The notes beneath the pieces are model-generated. The model ran no database searches. It was not told the DNA's origin and saw only the letters and a list, made by a program, of their open reading frames with translations. Made by a program: the position numbers and the translations under genes. Positions 1 through 7,127 of a DNA stretch of 39,860 nt are shown here, piece by piece (position 1 is the first letter of the stretch; the number at the start of each line of letters is the position of its first letter). The stretch comes from Roseicella sp. DB1501 (GTDB lineage Bacteria > Pseudomonadota > Alphaproteobacteria > Acetobacterales > Acetobacteraceae): NCBI RefSeq assembly GCF_013112485.1, contig NZ_JABFHG010000024.1, forward strand, positions 1 to 39,860, in the 5' to 3' direction.

Positions 1-98
1 CGTGCCCTTCCGACCGTCATAAGAACCCGCTCCGAGCGGTTCCGCCACGTCAGCTTCGTCCGTCATGCCCGCTATCTCGGCAGGCAAGCCCGGGCATC

Positions 99-785
99 TC
101 AAGGCCACTGATGGCTGACGCTTACGCTGTACCAACCTGGTGAGCCGAAGAAGCGGTCATGCGTCTCGCGCCAACCTGATGAGAGCACGGCGTTGCGCGG
201 CAAGGCCCTCTGGATCGCCATGCCGAGGGCGAAGTTGATCATCACCTCGACCTGCTTCGTGGCGGCTAGGCGTTCGATCGTGCTCCAAGAGATCTGCATC
301 CCGAACGGGTCGAGGAAGATCATGGCGCGGTGGCCGGAGCGACCCAGGTCGCTCTTCAATAGCTCGTCCAGTTCGTCGCCGGCCTTGCCCTGGCGCACCT
401 CGATCCGGTGGCGGCCGCCATACTCTTCGCGCATCCGCTCGAGTTCGGCTGCCCGCGCGGGGTCGCGCTCAATGAAGATGTAGCGGCTGAAGGGATTGGG
501 GATGTCGAGCGCCACGCGCGGTGAGCCGCGTATGTACTCCTCAGCCTCGGCATCGATCGGCGGTGGCTCGAGCTCGGCGAGGAGGTCGACGCCCCCTGCC
601 CCGCTGTGACGCCGCACCCGCGCTCGTCCCGCTCCGGCGAACGCGTCGACGAATGTGGTGCCCTTGAGCCAGGTCCTGCCCTGGTTTTTCAGGGCAGTGG
701 TGTAGAAGTCGAGGTACGCGCCCAGCGCTGCCAGCTTTTCTCGTGCCCACGGGCCGACCGTGGGACTTTGGTCGGGATCGTTCAT
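99..785 (-). CDS. tcmP: Three-Cys-motif partner protein (TcmP family), probably C-terminally truncated
   Basis: A 228-residue protein resembling the TcmP family, which accompanies DUF5131/Gp37-Gp68 three-Cys proteins. The family has a methyltransferase-like fold but no established reaction. Visible hallmarks are the N-terminal GPWAREKL stretch, the TFVDAFAGAG glycine-rich loop near residues 44-53, and MIFLDPFG near residue 155. The start overlaps the stop of the upstream DUF5131 gene in an ATGA junction (782-785), so the two are translationally coupled. The match fades after FFGSPGW near residue 218, leaving a short unrelated tail. Because many family members are longer, I infer C-terminal truncation or a frameshift. 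The role is unknown, possibly nucleic-acid modification with its partner. Confidence 0.72.
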   Translation of the reverse strand: MNDPDQSPTVGPWAREKLAALGAYLDFYTTALKNQGRTWLKGTTFVDAFAGAGRARVRRHSGAGGVDLLAELEPPPIDAEAEEYIRGSPRVALDIPNPFSRYIFIERDPARAAELERMREEYGGRHRIEVRQGKAGDELDELLKSDLGRSGHRAMIFLDPFGMQISWSTIERLAATKQVEVMINFALGMAIQRALPRNAVLSSGWRETHDRFFGSPGWYSVSVSHQWP

Positions 786-1531
786 TCAGCGGCGGCGAGC
801 ATCAGGGGTCGATCCTGTGGGAATTCGTCCCAGAGACGGCCATCCAGGGTGCGGCCATTCTGAGTGGGGCGGAAGCCACCCCATTGCTTGAAGAAGAAGG
901 GTACGCCGGCTGCCAAGCACTGGTCGCGGATCTCGCGCACCCAGTCCGGTGACATGGGCCGTGCACGCGGCCCGCTCTCCCCGCCGACGATGACCCAGTG
1001 GATGCCTGCCAGGTCGAGTTGACCAATGGGTCCGATGAGGGGCTCGATTGACAGGAAGCGCACCGCGGCTGGGGCTTGCTGCAGATGCTCGATCCGTGAC
1101 AGGCGGGCTTGGTCCTCAACGGAAACACCCAGCCAGATGTGTGGCGGCGCTGAGTGCTTCGCGTAGCGCCGTTTGAGGAAGTCACGCATCAGGCTGCTGC
1201 GTTTGGTCAGCAGCTGGAACTGGTGCCAGTGGGCCTGCTCCATCGTATCGAAGACCTTAGCGATGAAGGAAATCGGCACCTTCTTGTGGAACAGGTCGGA
1301 CATGGAGTTGACGAAGATGCGCCGGGGCCGCTTCCAGGCGAGCGGCTGCTGCAGCCGCTCCGGGCGCAGCGTCAGGTCGAAGCCGGTCTCAAAGGGGTGG
1401 CCGGGCGTGCCACGAAAGCGCTCGGAGAACCGGGCTGCGTAGCAGTTGTCACAGCCGGGGCTGATCTTGGTGCAGCCCGTTACAGGGTTCCAAGTCGCGT
1501 CGGTCCACTCGATGTCAGACGAATCGGCCAT
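782..1531 (-). CDS. DUF5131 (phage Gp37/Gp68-like) three-Cys-motif protein
   Basis: A 249-residue protein of the phage Gp37/Gp68, DUF5131 family. The N-terminal IEWTDATWNPVTGC block leads into Cys20-x6-Cys27-x2-Cys30 (CTKISPGCDNCYA). This is a radical-SAM-like cluster of three cysteines with family-specific spacing. Further conserved blocks are IFVNSMSDLFH, LLTKR, WLGVSVEDQ, FLSIEPLIG and VIVGGESG, the order expected for the family. It lies directly upstream of TcmP with a 4-base overlap, which is the known pairing. The substrate is not established. It begins about 80 bases below the kfrA-like gene on the same strand and may be cotranscribed with it. ATG start at 1531. Confidence 0.88.
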   Translation of the reverse strand: MADSSDIEWTDATWNPVTGCTKISPGCDNCYAARFSERFRGTPGHPFETGFDLTLRPERLQQPLAWKRPRRIFVNSMSDLFHKKVPISFIAKVFDTMEQAHWHQFQLLTKRSSLMRDFLKRRYAKHSAPPHIWLGVSVEDQARLSRIEHLQQAPAAVRFLSIEPLIGPIGQLDLAGIHWVIVGGESGPRARPMSPDWVREIRDQCLAAGVPFFFKQWGGFRPTQNGRTLDGRLWDEFPQDRPLMLAAAE

Positions 1532-1613
1532 ACCCTAAACCAGAACATTCTAGGAAGACTCTCACGGCCCTTCCCTGTTTCGCAACCCACAAGCTCACCG
1601 GGTCGGCTACCCA

Positions 1614-2663
1614 TTATCCCGTCGGGACGCTCATGGCGCCTCGCCGTTCGGCCTCCAGTGCCGCGGCCCGATCCTCTGCGACCTGTCGCCCACGGCTGAC
1701 CTCGGTCAACTCGGCCCTCAGGGCCGCATTCCGTTGTTCGGTTGCTGCGGCCTCTCGCTGAGTAGCCTGCAGCACCGTCTCGGCTTGGCGGCGCTCTGTG
1801 CGCTCGGCAGCCAGTTCCGTCAGCATGCGCTCCTGCTGAGCATAGAGAGTTCGTTCGCTCGCCTGCGCGGCGGCCGCTTCCTGACGTGCAGCAGTAAGGT
1901 CGGCCTGGTGGGCGTCGCGGGCTTCCTCGATTTGCTGCCGGGCCGCGGCCAGCTCCGCTGTCACGCGGCCGACGTCAGTCTGTCGGACGGCCTCCGCTCT
2001 CTCCAAAGCTGCGCGGAGGTGGCCGACCTCATCGCGCATGGCTGCCGCCTGTGCCTCGGCTCGTGTCTGGGCCTCTCGTGCGAGTTGGGAAGCCCTGGTG
2101 AGGCTGTCCCGCTCTGCCTGGAGAGCGGCGATCTGTGTTTCCGCCTCCTGTGCGCGGTCGAGGGCTTGCCTCTCTCGCTCTGTCAGGCCGGCTATCTGAA
2201 CGCGGGCTTCGCCGATCTCTGTTTCCAAGCTGGCGATCGCGTCCCCTCGCCGGTCCAGTTCGGTCTCTGTCGCGTCCACACTCGCCTCAGCGAGGTCGAG
2301 TTGCTCTTTGATGCGCTGTTCGGATGCCTGCAGATCGTCTGTGATGCGCCGGAACGTGGCATCCGCGTCCTCCCTCGCATGGCGATGGATCGTGCGGACA
2401 ATGGTGTCCAGCTCGATTGTGAGTGCGGTCTGCGCCGCGGCTACGAGCTCGAGCAGTGGGGCTGGCAGGCTGATAGTATCGACTGGCTCGGCTGCCGGTG
2501 GAGCCGCATCTCCCTTTGCTGTCCAGACGGCCAGTAGGCGGCGCGGGTTGCCGCGGTCACCAAGCTCGCGGCGTATCGACCAGCCGTTGATCTCCTTGCC
2601 GCGGGCGCGGACCCGACGCGCCGCCTCCAAAACCTCAGATTCTGTTACGAGCGGGGGACGCAT
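1614..2663 (-). CDS. kfrA: KfrA-like plasmid DNA-binding coiled-coil protein
   Basis: A 349-residue protein with KfrA architecture. A short N-terminal DNA-binding domain (residues about 1-60, with VLEAARRVRARGKEINGWS and a predicted helix-turn-helix) is followed by a very long alpha-helical coiled coil (about 85-340) rich in Ala, Glu, Gln and Arg. KfrA proteins of broad-host-range plasmids bind their own promoter and help organise or segregate plasmid DNA. The start codon lies 14 bases from a large inverted repeat (2678-2726), the expected place for an autoregulatory operator. It is divergent from the parA-like gene, as in plasmid partition regions. The family call rests on architecture and the N-terminal domain; the coiled coil is low-complexity and not diagnostic. 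Confidence 0.83.
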   Translation of the reverse strand: MRPPLVTESEVLEAARRVRARGKEINGWSIRRELGDRGNPRRLLAVWTAKGDAAPPAAEPVDTISLPAPLLELVAAAQTALTIELDTIVRTIHRHAREDADATFRRITDDLQASEQRIKEQLDLAEASVDATETELDRRGDAIASLETEIGEARVQIAGLTERERQALDRAQEAETQIAALQAERDSLTRASQLAREAQTRAEAQAAAMRDEVGHLRAALERAEAVRQTDVGRVTAELAAARQQIEEARDAHQADLTAARQEAAAAQASERTLYAQQERMLTELAAERTERRQAETVLQATQREAAATEQRNAALRAELTEVSRGRQVAEDRAAALEAERRGAMSVPTG

Positions 2664-2677
2664 CCGAGCTGGCTCCG

Positions 2678-2726
2678 TTAGTTAGTATGTTTGGTTAAAC
2701 AAACTAACCTCAAACAAACTAACTAA
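2678..2726. promoter_or_regulatory. Inverted-repeat operator candidate upstream of kfrA
   Basis: Two 16-base arms, 2678-2693 and 2711-2726, are reverse complements of each other with a single mismatch. The space between them holds a further near-palindrome around GGTTAAAC and a partial direct copy of the CAAACTAAC unit. The block is AT-rich in otherwise GC-rich DNA and abuts the kfrA start. KfrA proteins are known to bind inverted repeats at their own promoter, so an autoregulatory operator overlapping the promoter is the natural reading. Confidence 0.6.
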
Positions 2727-2849
2727 TGGCTACCTTGTGGCGTACTCCTCCGCTTGATCTGGGGCCGGACTGTGCCGAGGCCGATGACGGGGTGTCGGCT
2801 TCCCTTTGATCGTCCCCCCCTCCCCTACTGCGCTGTTCGGAGACAGCAG

Positions 2850-3016
2850 ATGCTATCTAACGATAGCGCAGCTATATTGATATCTGAAGATAGCGTCCGC
2901 TATTAGGGATTGCATGTGCTAGCGAGGGTAGCATAGAGAGGCAGGGGGTCAGGTTAGCCGGGCTAGCAGGGCGACTGTACCGCTAGGGGCGCTAGCAGAC
3001 GCTATTGGGGGATAGC
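2850..3016. repeat. TAGC/GCTA repeat cluster upstream of parA (candidate centromere/operator)
   Basis: This non-coding stretch contains about a dozen copies of TAGC or its complement GCTA, many as GATAGC, GCTATC or GCTAGC. One clear inverted pair is GCTATC-TAAC-GATAGC at 2852-2867. The last copy, GATAGC, directly precedes the parA-like ATG at 3017. Similar clusters recur at 3765-3806, 4139-4205 and 5456-5487. Repeats in this position next to parA and a small RHH protein typically act as centromere and partition-operon operator. The exact unit and spacing are not regular enough to define by eye. Confidence 0.55.
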
Positions 3017-3739
3017 ATGGGCAACATCGTGACGATTGCGACCAGCAAAGGAGGCGGCGGGAAAACCGCACTGACGACCCTCCTCGCTGCCAATCTGGCA
3101 CCGCGTCTGCGGGTCAGCGTCACCGACGCCGATCGCAATGCGTCGTTCGCTACCTGGTTCAGGCTCGGCTACGAGGGCCACCCCCTCACCTGCCAGACCG
3201 AAATCCGGCACGTCGAGGTGGTTGACGTGCTGCAGGCCCAGGCTGAGACGCATGACCTCGCGCTGTGTGATACCGCGGGATTTGAGAACCAGACCGCCGC
3301 AATGGCTATCGCCACATCGGACGCGGTCCTGATCCCTCTAATGGCAGACCGTGGAACAGCTAGGGAGGCGATCAAAACCGCCAAGCAGGTACTGGCCTGC
3401 GGCAAGTCCGCTCGCCGCGCCATTCCGTACCACCTCGTGCCGATGGCGTGGAATCCGCGAGGCCTGGCAGAGCGTGCCACGCTTGAGGATCTGGCTGAGG
3501 CCGAGGCCGGGCTTGGCATCAAGCTCCCTGTCCTCAAGCAGCACATCTCCAGCTCAGCCGAGATCCGGAAAATGTCCTACACGGGCCGGGTCCCAGTCGC
3601 GGGCACGATCGGCCTGGAAGTCGACCGGCTGATCGCTGAGCTGACTAGCATTGGTGTGCTGCCAGCAAAGTCTACTTTCCCGGCTGGCACACCTGTCCAA
3701 CCGGACCTTCTGGACGCCAAGCAGGATGCGGCTGGATAG
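3017..3739 (+). CDS. parA: ParA-like partition ATPase
   Basis: A 240-residue ParA/MinD-type P-loop ATPase. The deviant Walker A motif SKGGGGKTA lies near residues 10-18. A Walker A-prime stretch (VSVTDADRNAS) is near residue 37 and a Walker B-like LALCDTAGF near residue 82. There is no N-terminal HTH extension, so it is the short type that usually relies on a separate DNA-binding partner for autoregulation. I chose ATG 3017 because the motif follows at the normal distance; an in-frame TTG at 3005 adds four residues. The small downstream gene (3809-4141) and the flanking TAGC repeats support a plasmid partition locus. Confidence 0.88.
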   Translation: MGNIVTIATSKGGGGKTALTTLLAANLAPRLRVSVTDADRNASFATWFRLGYEGHPLTCQTEIRHVEVVDVLQAQAETHDLALCDTAGFENQTAAMAIATSDAVLIPLMADRGTAREAIKTAKQVLACGKSARRAIPYHLVPMAWNPRGLAERATLEDLAEAEAGLGIKLPVLKQHISSSAEIRKMSYTGRVPVAGTIGLEVDRLIAELTSIGVLPAKSTFPAGTPVQPDLLDAKQDAAG

Positions 3740-3764
3740 CACACGTTATCCCTCATAGCCCGGC

Positions 3765-3806
3765 AAGTACGTAATAGCGGCGCTAGCGCCGATAACGGGA
3801 GTAGCG
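3765..3806. repeat. TAGC repeats and 14-bp palindrome between parA and the RHH gene
   Basis: The intergenic space holds several TAGC units and a perfect 14-base palindrome, CGGCGCTAGCGCCG, at 3778-3791. The units match those upstream of parA and downstream of the RHH gene, suggesting one DNA-binding protein recognises all of them. Confidence 0.5.
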
Positions 3807-3808
3807 TT

Positions 3809-4141
3809 ATGGCTGCAGGATTGAAGCGCAAACCGACTGGTCTGGAATTGGCTGAGGCGCTGGTCCAGGTCACTGGCGATTTGCCTGCGACTACCGCGGT
3901 CCGCGCTGAACCGGAGCGAGGAACCGAACGCCGCCAAGTGGCAGTGCCTCCGGCACCCAAGGTCGAACTGGTGCAGATTAATTTCCGCGCCAGCAAGGAC
4001 CTCGCTAAGCTCATTGCTAGGCTCTCGGCCGAGCGTGGCAGCACCCGGCGCCTGGTCGCCCAGCTACTGCAGCTCGACGGCCACGAGGTGCCCGCGGCCG
4101 ACCTTAACCCGCCCGACACTCGCAGGCGTTACGACGACTAG
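3809..4141 (+). CDS. Small ribbon-helix-helix-like protein, likely partition partner of ParA
   Basis: A 110-residue basic protein placed where ParA-type loci carry their centromere-binding adaptor. The first half looks unstructured and rich in Glu, Pro and Arg. The second half, from VELVQINFRASKDLA near residue 50, resembles a ribbon-helix-helix domain: a short beta strand of alternating hydrophobics, then two helices. RHH adaptors of this kind bind short repeated sites. A GGGAG ribosome-binding site lies about six bases before the ATG. The fold is inferred from pattern only and I recognise no named family. Confidence 0.6.
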   Translation: MAAGLKRKPTGLELAEALVQVTGDLPATTAVRAEPERGTERRQVAVPPAPKVELVQINFRASKDLAKLIARLSAERGSTRRLVAQLLQLDGHEVPAADLNPPDTRRRYDD

Positions 4142-4205
4142 CGGGGCTAGCGCGTGGTAGCAGGGGAAGTAGGGCTAGCCATAGATAGCAACAGCTAGCG
4201 GGCTA
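4139..4205. repeat. TAGC repeat cluster downstream of the RHH gene
   Basis: About eight TAGC or GCTA units, including three GCTAGC-type copies and one GATAGC, occur in 67 bases of non-coding DNA right after the stop codon. They have the same unit as the clusters at 2850-3016 and 3765-3806. Confidence 0.5.
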
Positions 4206-4242
4206 TAAGGGTCGATGGGCCGAGCATCATGAAGAAGAGGGG

Positions 4243-4271
4243 AGGGCGCCTGATCGGCGCCCTTCCTTTTG
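4243..4271 (+). terminator. Rho-independent-type terminator after the partition genes
   Basis: A perfect 8-bp GC-rich stem (AGGGCGCC / GGCGCCCT, 4243-4250 and 4256-4263) has a five-base loop and is followed by the T-rich run TCCTTTT. It separates the partition genes from the next gene on the same strand. Confidence 0.65.
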
Positions 4272-4296
4272 GGTAAGCGAGCAAGGAGCCGGAGTG

Positions 4297-5007
4297 ATGG
4301 GGCAGGCGAAGCGGCGCCGTGAAGAGGGTGTGCGGGTGGTCTATCACCACACCAGCACCCTCCGAACGAACCTGTTGTGGATGTCCGGTGTGATCCAGGT
4401 CGAGGGACAGTCAGAGGGAGTCATCCATCCCGATCTGGGGGAGATTCTGACCGACGCCACTCTGCGGCGCCCCATGCGCGATTTCCCGCCGCTCGTGTGG
4501 TTCACGCGGCAAATCGTGGTGCCTCGTTGTCTGCAGCAATCGACGATGATGCTGCGGGACAAGGGTACAGGTGAGGTTCGCGCCATAGAGGCGCCGCATG
4601 GCGCGGCTAACGCAATCGCCCTAAATCGGGTGGCTCTGGGATTTCCGGTCTCGAGTATTCCAGTCGTCCCCTGGCAGCAGCACCTCGGCTACTCCACGGC
4701 CGAGGGGCGGGATCTAAACGAAAGCGCCCGCGCGGCCGGTGATGATCCGAACGATTGGTGGGTGGCGGAAGCGCCGGTTGATCTGCTGCAGATGTCGGAG
4801 ATCTGGATTTCGCCCAGCATAGCGAACCCAAAGCTCAAGCGCTCAGACCCTTATCTGCTCGACGTGCGGCGGATGGTTACGCTGTGTCGGACGGTCCCTG
4901 GCTCGTTCATTCCCCCCAGCTGGATGACCGAGGCGCAGGCGGCGCGTCTGGGAGCAAGGGCGGGCAGCCCTGTTGTCCAGTTCCGTGGCGGCTTGGTGCG
5001 CGACTAG
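4297..5007 (+). CDS. Hypothetical protein with a YHHTS-type N-terminus
   Basis: A 236-residue protein I do not recognise. An AAGGAG ribosome-binding site (4283-4288) with eight bases of spacing selects ATG 4297 over GTG 4294. The N-terminus MGQAKRRREEG is typical of phage and plasmid small proteins. The next segment pairs VVYHHTSTL, a GVIQ turn and FPPLVWFT near residue 65. That order is reminiscent of proteins with an ADP-ribosyltransferase-like fold, but this is only a pattern resemblance and catalytic residues cannot be assigned. No signal peptide or membrane segment is visible. It stands alone, after a terminator. Confidence 0.6.
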   Translation: MGQAKRRREEGVRVVYHHTSTLRTNLLWMSGVIQVEGQSEGVIHPDLGEILTDATLRRPMRDFPPLVWFTRQIVVPRCLQQSTMMLRDKGTGEVRAIEAPHGAANAIALNRVALGFPVSSIPVVPWQQHLGYSTAEGRDLNESARAAGDDPNDWWVAEAPVDLLQMSEIWISPSIANPKLKRSDPYLLDVRRMVTLCRTVPGSFIPPSWMTEAQAARLGARAGSPVVQFRGGLVRD

Positions 5008-5078
5008 GAGGGAGGGCCCTAGGCGGAGGATCGTCAACCATTCCTGACGCATGATGGGAGCCTGGAGCCGATAGAAAC

Positions 5079-5459
5079 ATGCCGCATTCCCAGCATACCC
5101 TGCGTCGCAGCGCCGCCAGCATTGGCGTGGTTCTCTGCGTCCTCTGCGCTTTCCCGGCCATAGCCAAGCAAGGCAGCTTCGGGGATCCCGGTCTGGACGC
5201 GACGATGGACGCACTGGTGCAGCGCCTCGATCGGCGCCTAGTGAGCAGCGGCAGCCTGCCGCCCGACCAGCGGCCGGAGACGATCTATCTTTCCTCGTTC
5301 AACGCGGAAGTGCGTCAGCAGGCCCCAGGGGGAGGGGAGCGCATCTGCCGGACTGCAGTCGTGAGTGCGGCGCGCAGGGGCGAGACCATAGCCCAACTGC
5401 AGGGCCTGGCCTGCCAGTCGCCCCAGGGCTGGGTGCTGCAAGATGGGGATTGGCGCTAG
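5079..5459 (+). CDS. Small exported protein, surface-antigen-like C-terminus
   Basis: A 126-residue protein with a clear signal peptide: basic start, then SIGVVLCVLCAFPAIA and cleavage after AIA near residue 29. The mature part has two cysteines. Its C-terminal segment (ERICRTAVVS to GLACQSPQGWVL) resembles the tail of 17-kDa surface-antigen-type periplasmic or outer-membrane proteins, where a Cys-x(~22)-Cys pair brackets a beta hairpin. It is likely periplasmic, function unknown. It is expressed separately from its neighbours, and its stop lies in another TAGC cluster. Confidence 0.6.
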   Translation: MPHSQHTLRRSAASIGVVLCVLCAFPAIAKQGSFGDPGLDATMDALVQRLDRRLVSSGSLPPDQRPETIYLSSFNAEVRQQAPGGGERICRTAVVSAARRGETIAQLQGLACQSPQGWVLQDGDWR

Positions 5460-5487
5460 CCCTCATAGCCATAGCTAGCGGAGCTAT
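5456..5487. repeat. TAGC repeat cluster (distal copy)
   Basis: Four to five TAGC/GCTA units (GCTAGC, ATAGCC, ATAGC, GCTAGC, GCTATC) lie within 32 bases at the end of the exported-protein gene. This extends the partition-locus repeat family about 1.3 kb beyond the RHH gene. Confidence 0.4.
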
Positions 5488-5542
5488 CCGGTTCTCGGGG
5501 CCGCTGAGGGTGTACTCCTCAGCGGCCCATGTCATTGGTCTA

Positions 5543-5800
5543 TTAGGCGAGGGCGGGGTGGTACCGCAGGGCGGCATTGGCGATCTCTATCACCGCTGCT
5601 CGTGCCCGTTCCTCCCGTTCTGGCGTTTCGCCCCAGGCACTGGTGCGGGCGTTTAGGCCGTCCAGGCAGTCGGCCAGTTGCCGCTTGCGGATGAGGTCGT
5701 TCAGGAACAACCCGGCTTCGGTCCAGGCCGCCCGGATCTCCTCCACGAGCCGCAGGCCGGTCCGCCGGAACTGCTCGATGTCGTCATCATGAACCTGCAT
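5543..5800 (-). CDS. Hypothetical small helical protein
   Basis: An 85-residue, charged, mainly helical protein with no recognised family. I chose ATG 5800 because an AAAGGAT ribosome-binding site sits about six bases upstream. The frame stays open further upstream to 6037, but that extension has no ribosome site and reads like non-coding sequence. Visible features are the acidic start MQVHDDDIEQF and the segments LVEEIRAAWTEAG and FLNDLIRKRQLADCLDGL. It is isolated and convergent with the exported-protein gene. Confidence 0.5.
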   Translation of the reverse strand: MQVHDDDIEQFRRTGLRLVEEIRAAWTEAGLFLNDLIRKRQLADCLDGLNARTSAWGETPEREERARAAVIEIANAALRYHPALA

Positions 5801-6416
5801 CGTCTTATCCTTTGAAATGCGCAGCAGATCGCCGCTGTTGAATGATTGCGTCACGACCAACGCCCAAAACGGGCGAAGCAAAAATGGTGCTTCCAGGGTG
5901 CTGGGCGGAGGGGTAGCGGGCCGCCAAACAGGTCTCCTGACCAGCAAGAAAAAGCATGCATATACAGCACTGTAGCCGCCGATTTGAACCGAAAACCGAC
6001 CTTTGGTTTCGCGCGGCGGGGGCTTCGAATATGGCATGTCCGGCTAACACGTCATAATAAGCCACTATGGCGTATTAGATAGCTCGTCGCAGGGCAGGAG
6101 AGGGACGCCAACCCGCCCTGTCAGGTAGCCCAAATCACGTCAGCGGATCCGATGAGGCGCCCCTGCGCGGCCAAGACGCGCCCTGGGTCACGTGAACAGG
6201 TCCTCAGCGCGCACCCTTGAGCATCCGCCACCGGCCAGTTGCGCCCTGACCGCAGGTCCACGTGGCAGCCGGTTCGACAGCGGTTGTTCTGGGCGATCAA
6301 GGTCCGCAGGATCCTGAACCAAGGAACGGCACAGAAGAGAGGAGTTTACGTGGTTGTCGGAGTTGTCGTAGTTGACTAAGGAGAGCAGGGGCGCCACGTT
6401 GGTGCGTGAGGACCCG
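5801..6416. other. Intergenic region of about 600 bases
   Basis: No convincing gene on either strand. The left end carries the ribosome site and promoter side of the small minus-strand gene. The right end carries the upstream region of the antitoxin gene, including three 9-base tandem units at 6353-6379. Base composition is slightly more AT-rich around 5940-6070. I see nothing else that can be named. Confidence 0.5.
6353..6379 (+). repeat. Three tandem 9-bp units upstream of the antitoxin gene
   Basis: GTTGTCGGA, GTTGTCGTA and GTTGACTAA follow each other without gaps and end 37 bases before the antitoxin ATG. Toxin-antitoxin operons usually have operator repeats bound by the antitoxin in this position. 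The third unit is degenerate, so this is only a candidate. Confidence 0.35.
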
Positions 6417-7127
6417 ATGACCAACACGAAGCACACAGAGCCCAAGACCCCCACCCGGCGTCCGCCGACGTCGGCTAAGTTAGGCTCCTATGTCATCAAG
6501 CGTGGGCGTTTGGCGGAGTTCGCCAAGGTCCTCGAGGATCCCGCGCTCCGGGGCGATGTGCAGGTCCTCGTAAAGCCTACTACCCCACGTGGTCGCCAGC
6601 AGCTCGCTGGCGCTGGTGTCCGTGAGTTGGTCATCCACCCTGGCGCTGGAGAGATCGTAAAGCGCGGTGCTGAGAAGCGCGTGTTCTATGGTGGAGGCAG
6701 GACCGAGATCGCGGAAAAGGCGTACGAGCCCGGTCCGAAGGCGCGCGCCCTCCTCCGTGGCCTCGAGATCGCCGAGGCCGACCTGAAGGCTGCCGGTGGC
6801 GCTTTCGAGCTCGCCGATGTCGAGCGCCTGTTGGGCATCAGCCGCCAAGCGATCGCGAAGCGCGTCGACGAAGGTTCGTTACTGGCCGTTCCCGGCCCTG
6901 GCGGCCGACGCCGTTACCCAGCCGTCCAGTTTACTCACGGCGGAACGCTCCCGGGTTTCCGGGAGGCTCTCAACATGCTGCCCAGCCGAAACCCTTGGGT
7001 GCGCCTGAACTGGCTGGTAAACCGCGATCCGCGCATGGGCGAACGCACGCCGGCACAGCTGCTTGAAGCAGGCGAGGTAGCAGCAGTCCTCGCTGCGGCG
7101 CGGTCTCAAGGCGAACAGGGCGGTTGA
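6417..7127 (+). CDS. Antitoxin of a RES-type toxin-antitoxin pair (Xre/MbcA/ParS-like)
   Basis: A 236-residue protein directly upstream of a RES toxin. The middle part (about residues 118-155) has a helix-turn-helix, FELADVERLLGISRQAIAKRV, followed by a wing-like GGRRRYP. The C-terminal 70 residues, ending NWLVNRDPRMGERTPAQLLEAG, match the helical toxin-binding pattern of the Xre-MbcA-ParS family. The first 80 residues are basic and not recognised. I chose ATG 6417, preceded by TGAGGA; frames from TTG 6372 or GTG 6402 are alternatives. The stop overlaps the toxin start by four bases. It should neutralise the toxin and repress its own operon. Confidence 0.78.
   Translation: MTNTKHTEPKTPTRRPPTSAKLGSYVIKRGRLAEFAKVLEDPALRGDVQVLVKPTTPRGRQQLAGAGVRELVIHPGAGEIVKRGAEKRVFYGGGRTEIAEKAYEPGPKARALLRGLEIAEADLKAAGGAFELADVERLLGISRQAIAKRVDEGSLLAVPGPGGRRRYPAVQFTHGGTLPGFREALNMLPSRNPWVRLNWLVNRDPRMGERTPAQLLEAGEVAAVLAAARSQGEQGG

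Noticed and set aside
1540-1560. AGAA/TTCT near-palindrome upstream of the DUF5131 gene as a LexA box
   Set aside because: It does not fit the alphaproteobacterial GTTC-N7-GTTC pattern and the arms are only four bases.
2727-3004. Plasmid origin with iterons
   Set aside because: The short TAGC units are not regularly spaced iterons and no replication initiator gene is in the window, so a centromere/operator role is more likely.
6188-6454. Minus-strand frame in the antitoxin upstream region
   Set aside because: Overlaps the antitoxin start and the tandem repeats, and has no protein-like pattern or ribosome site.
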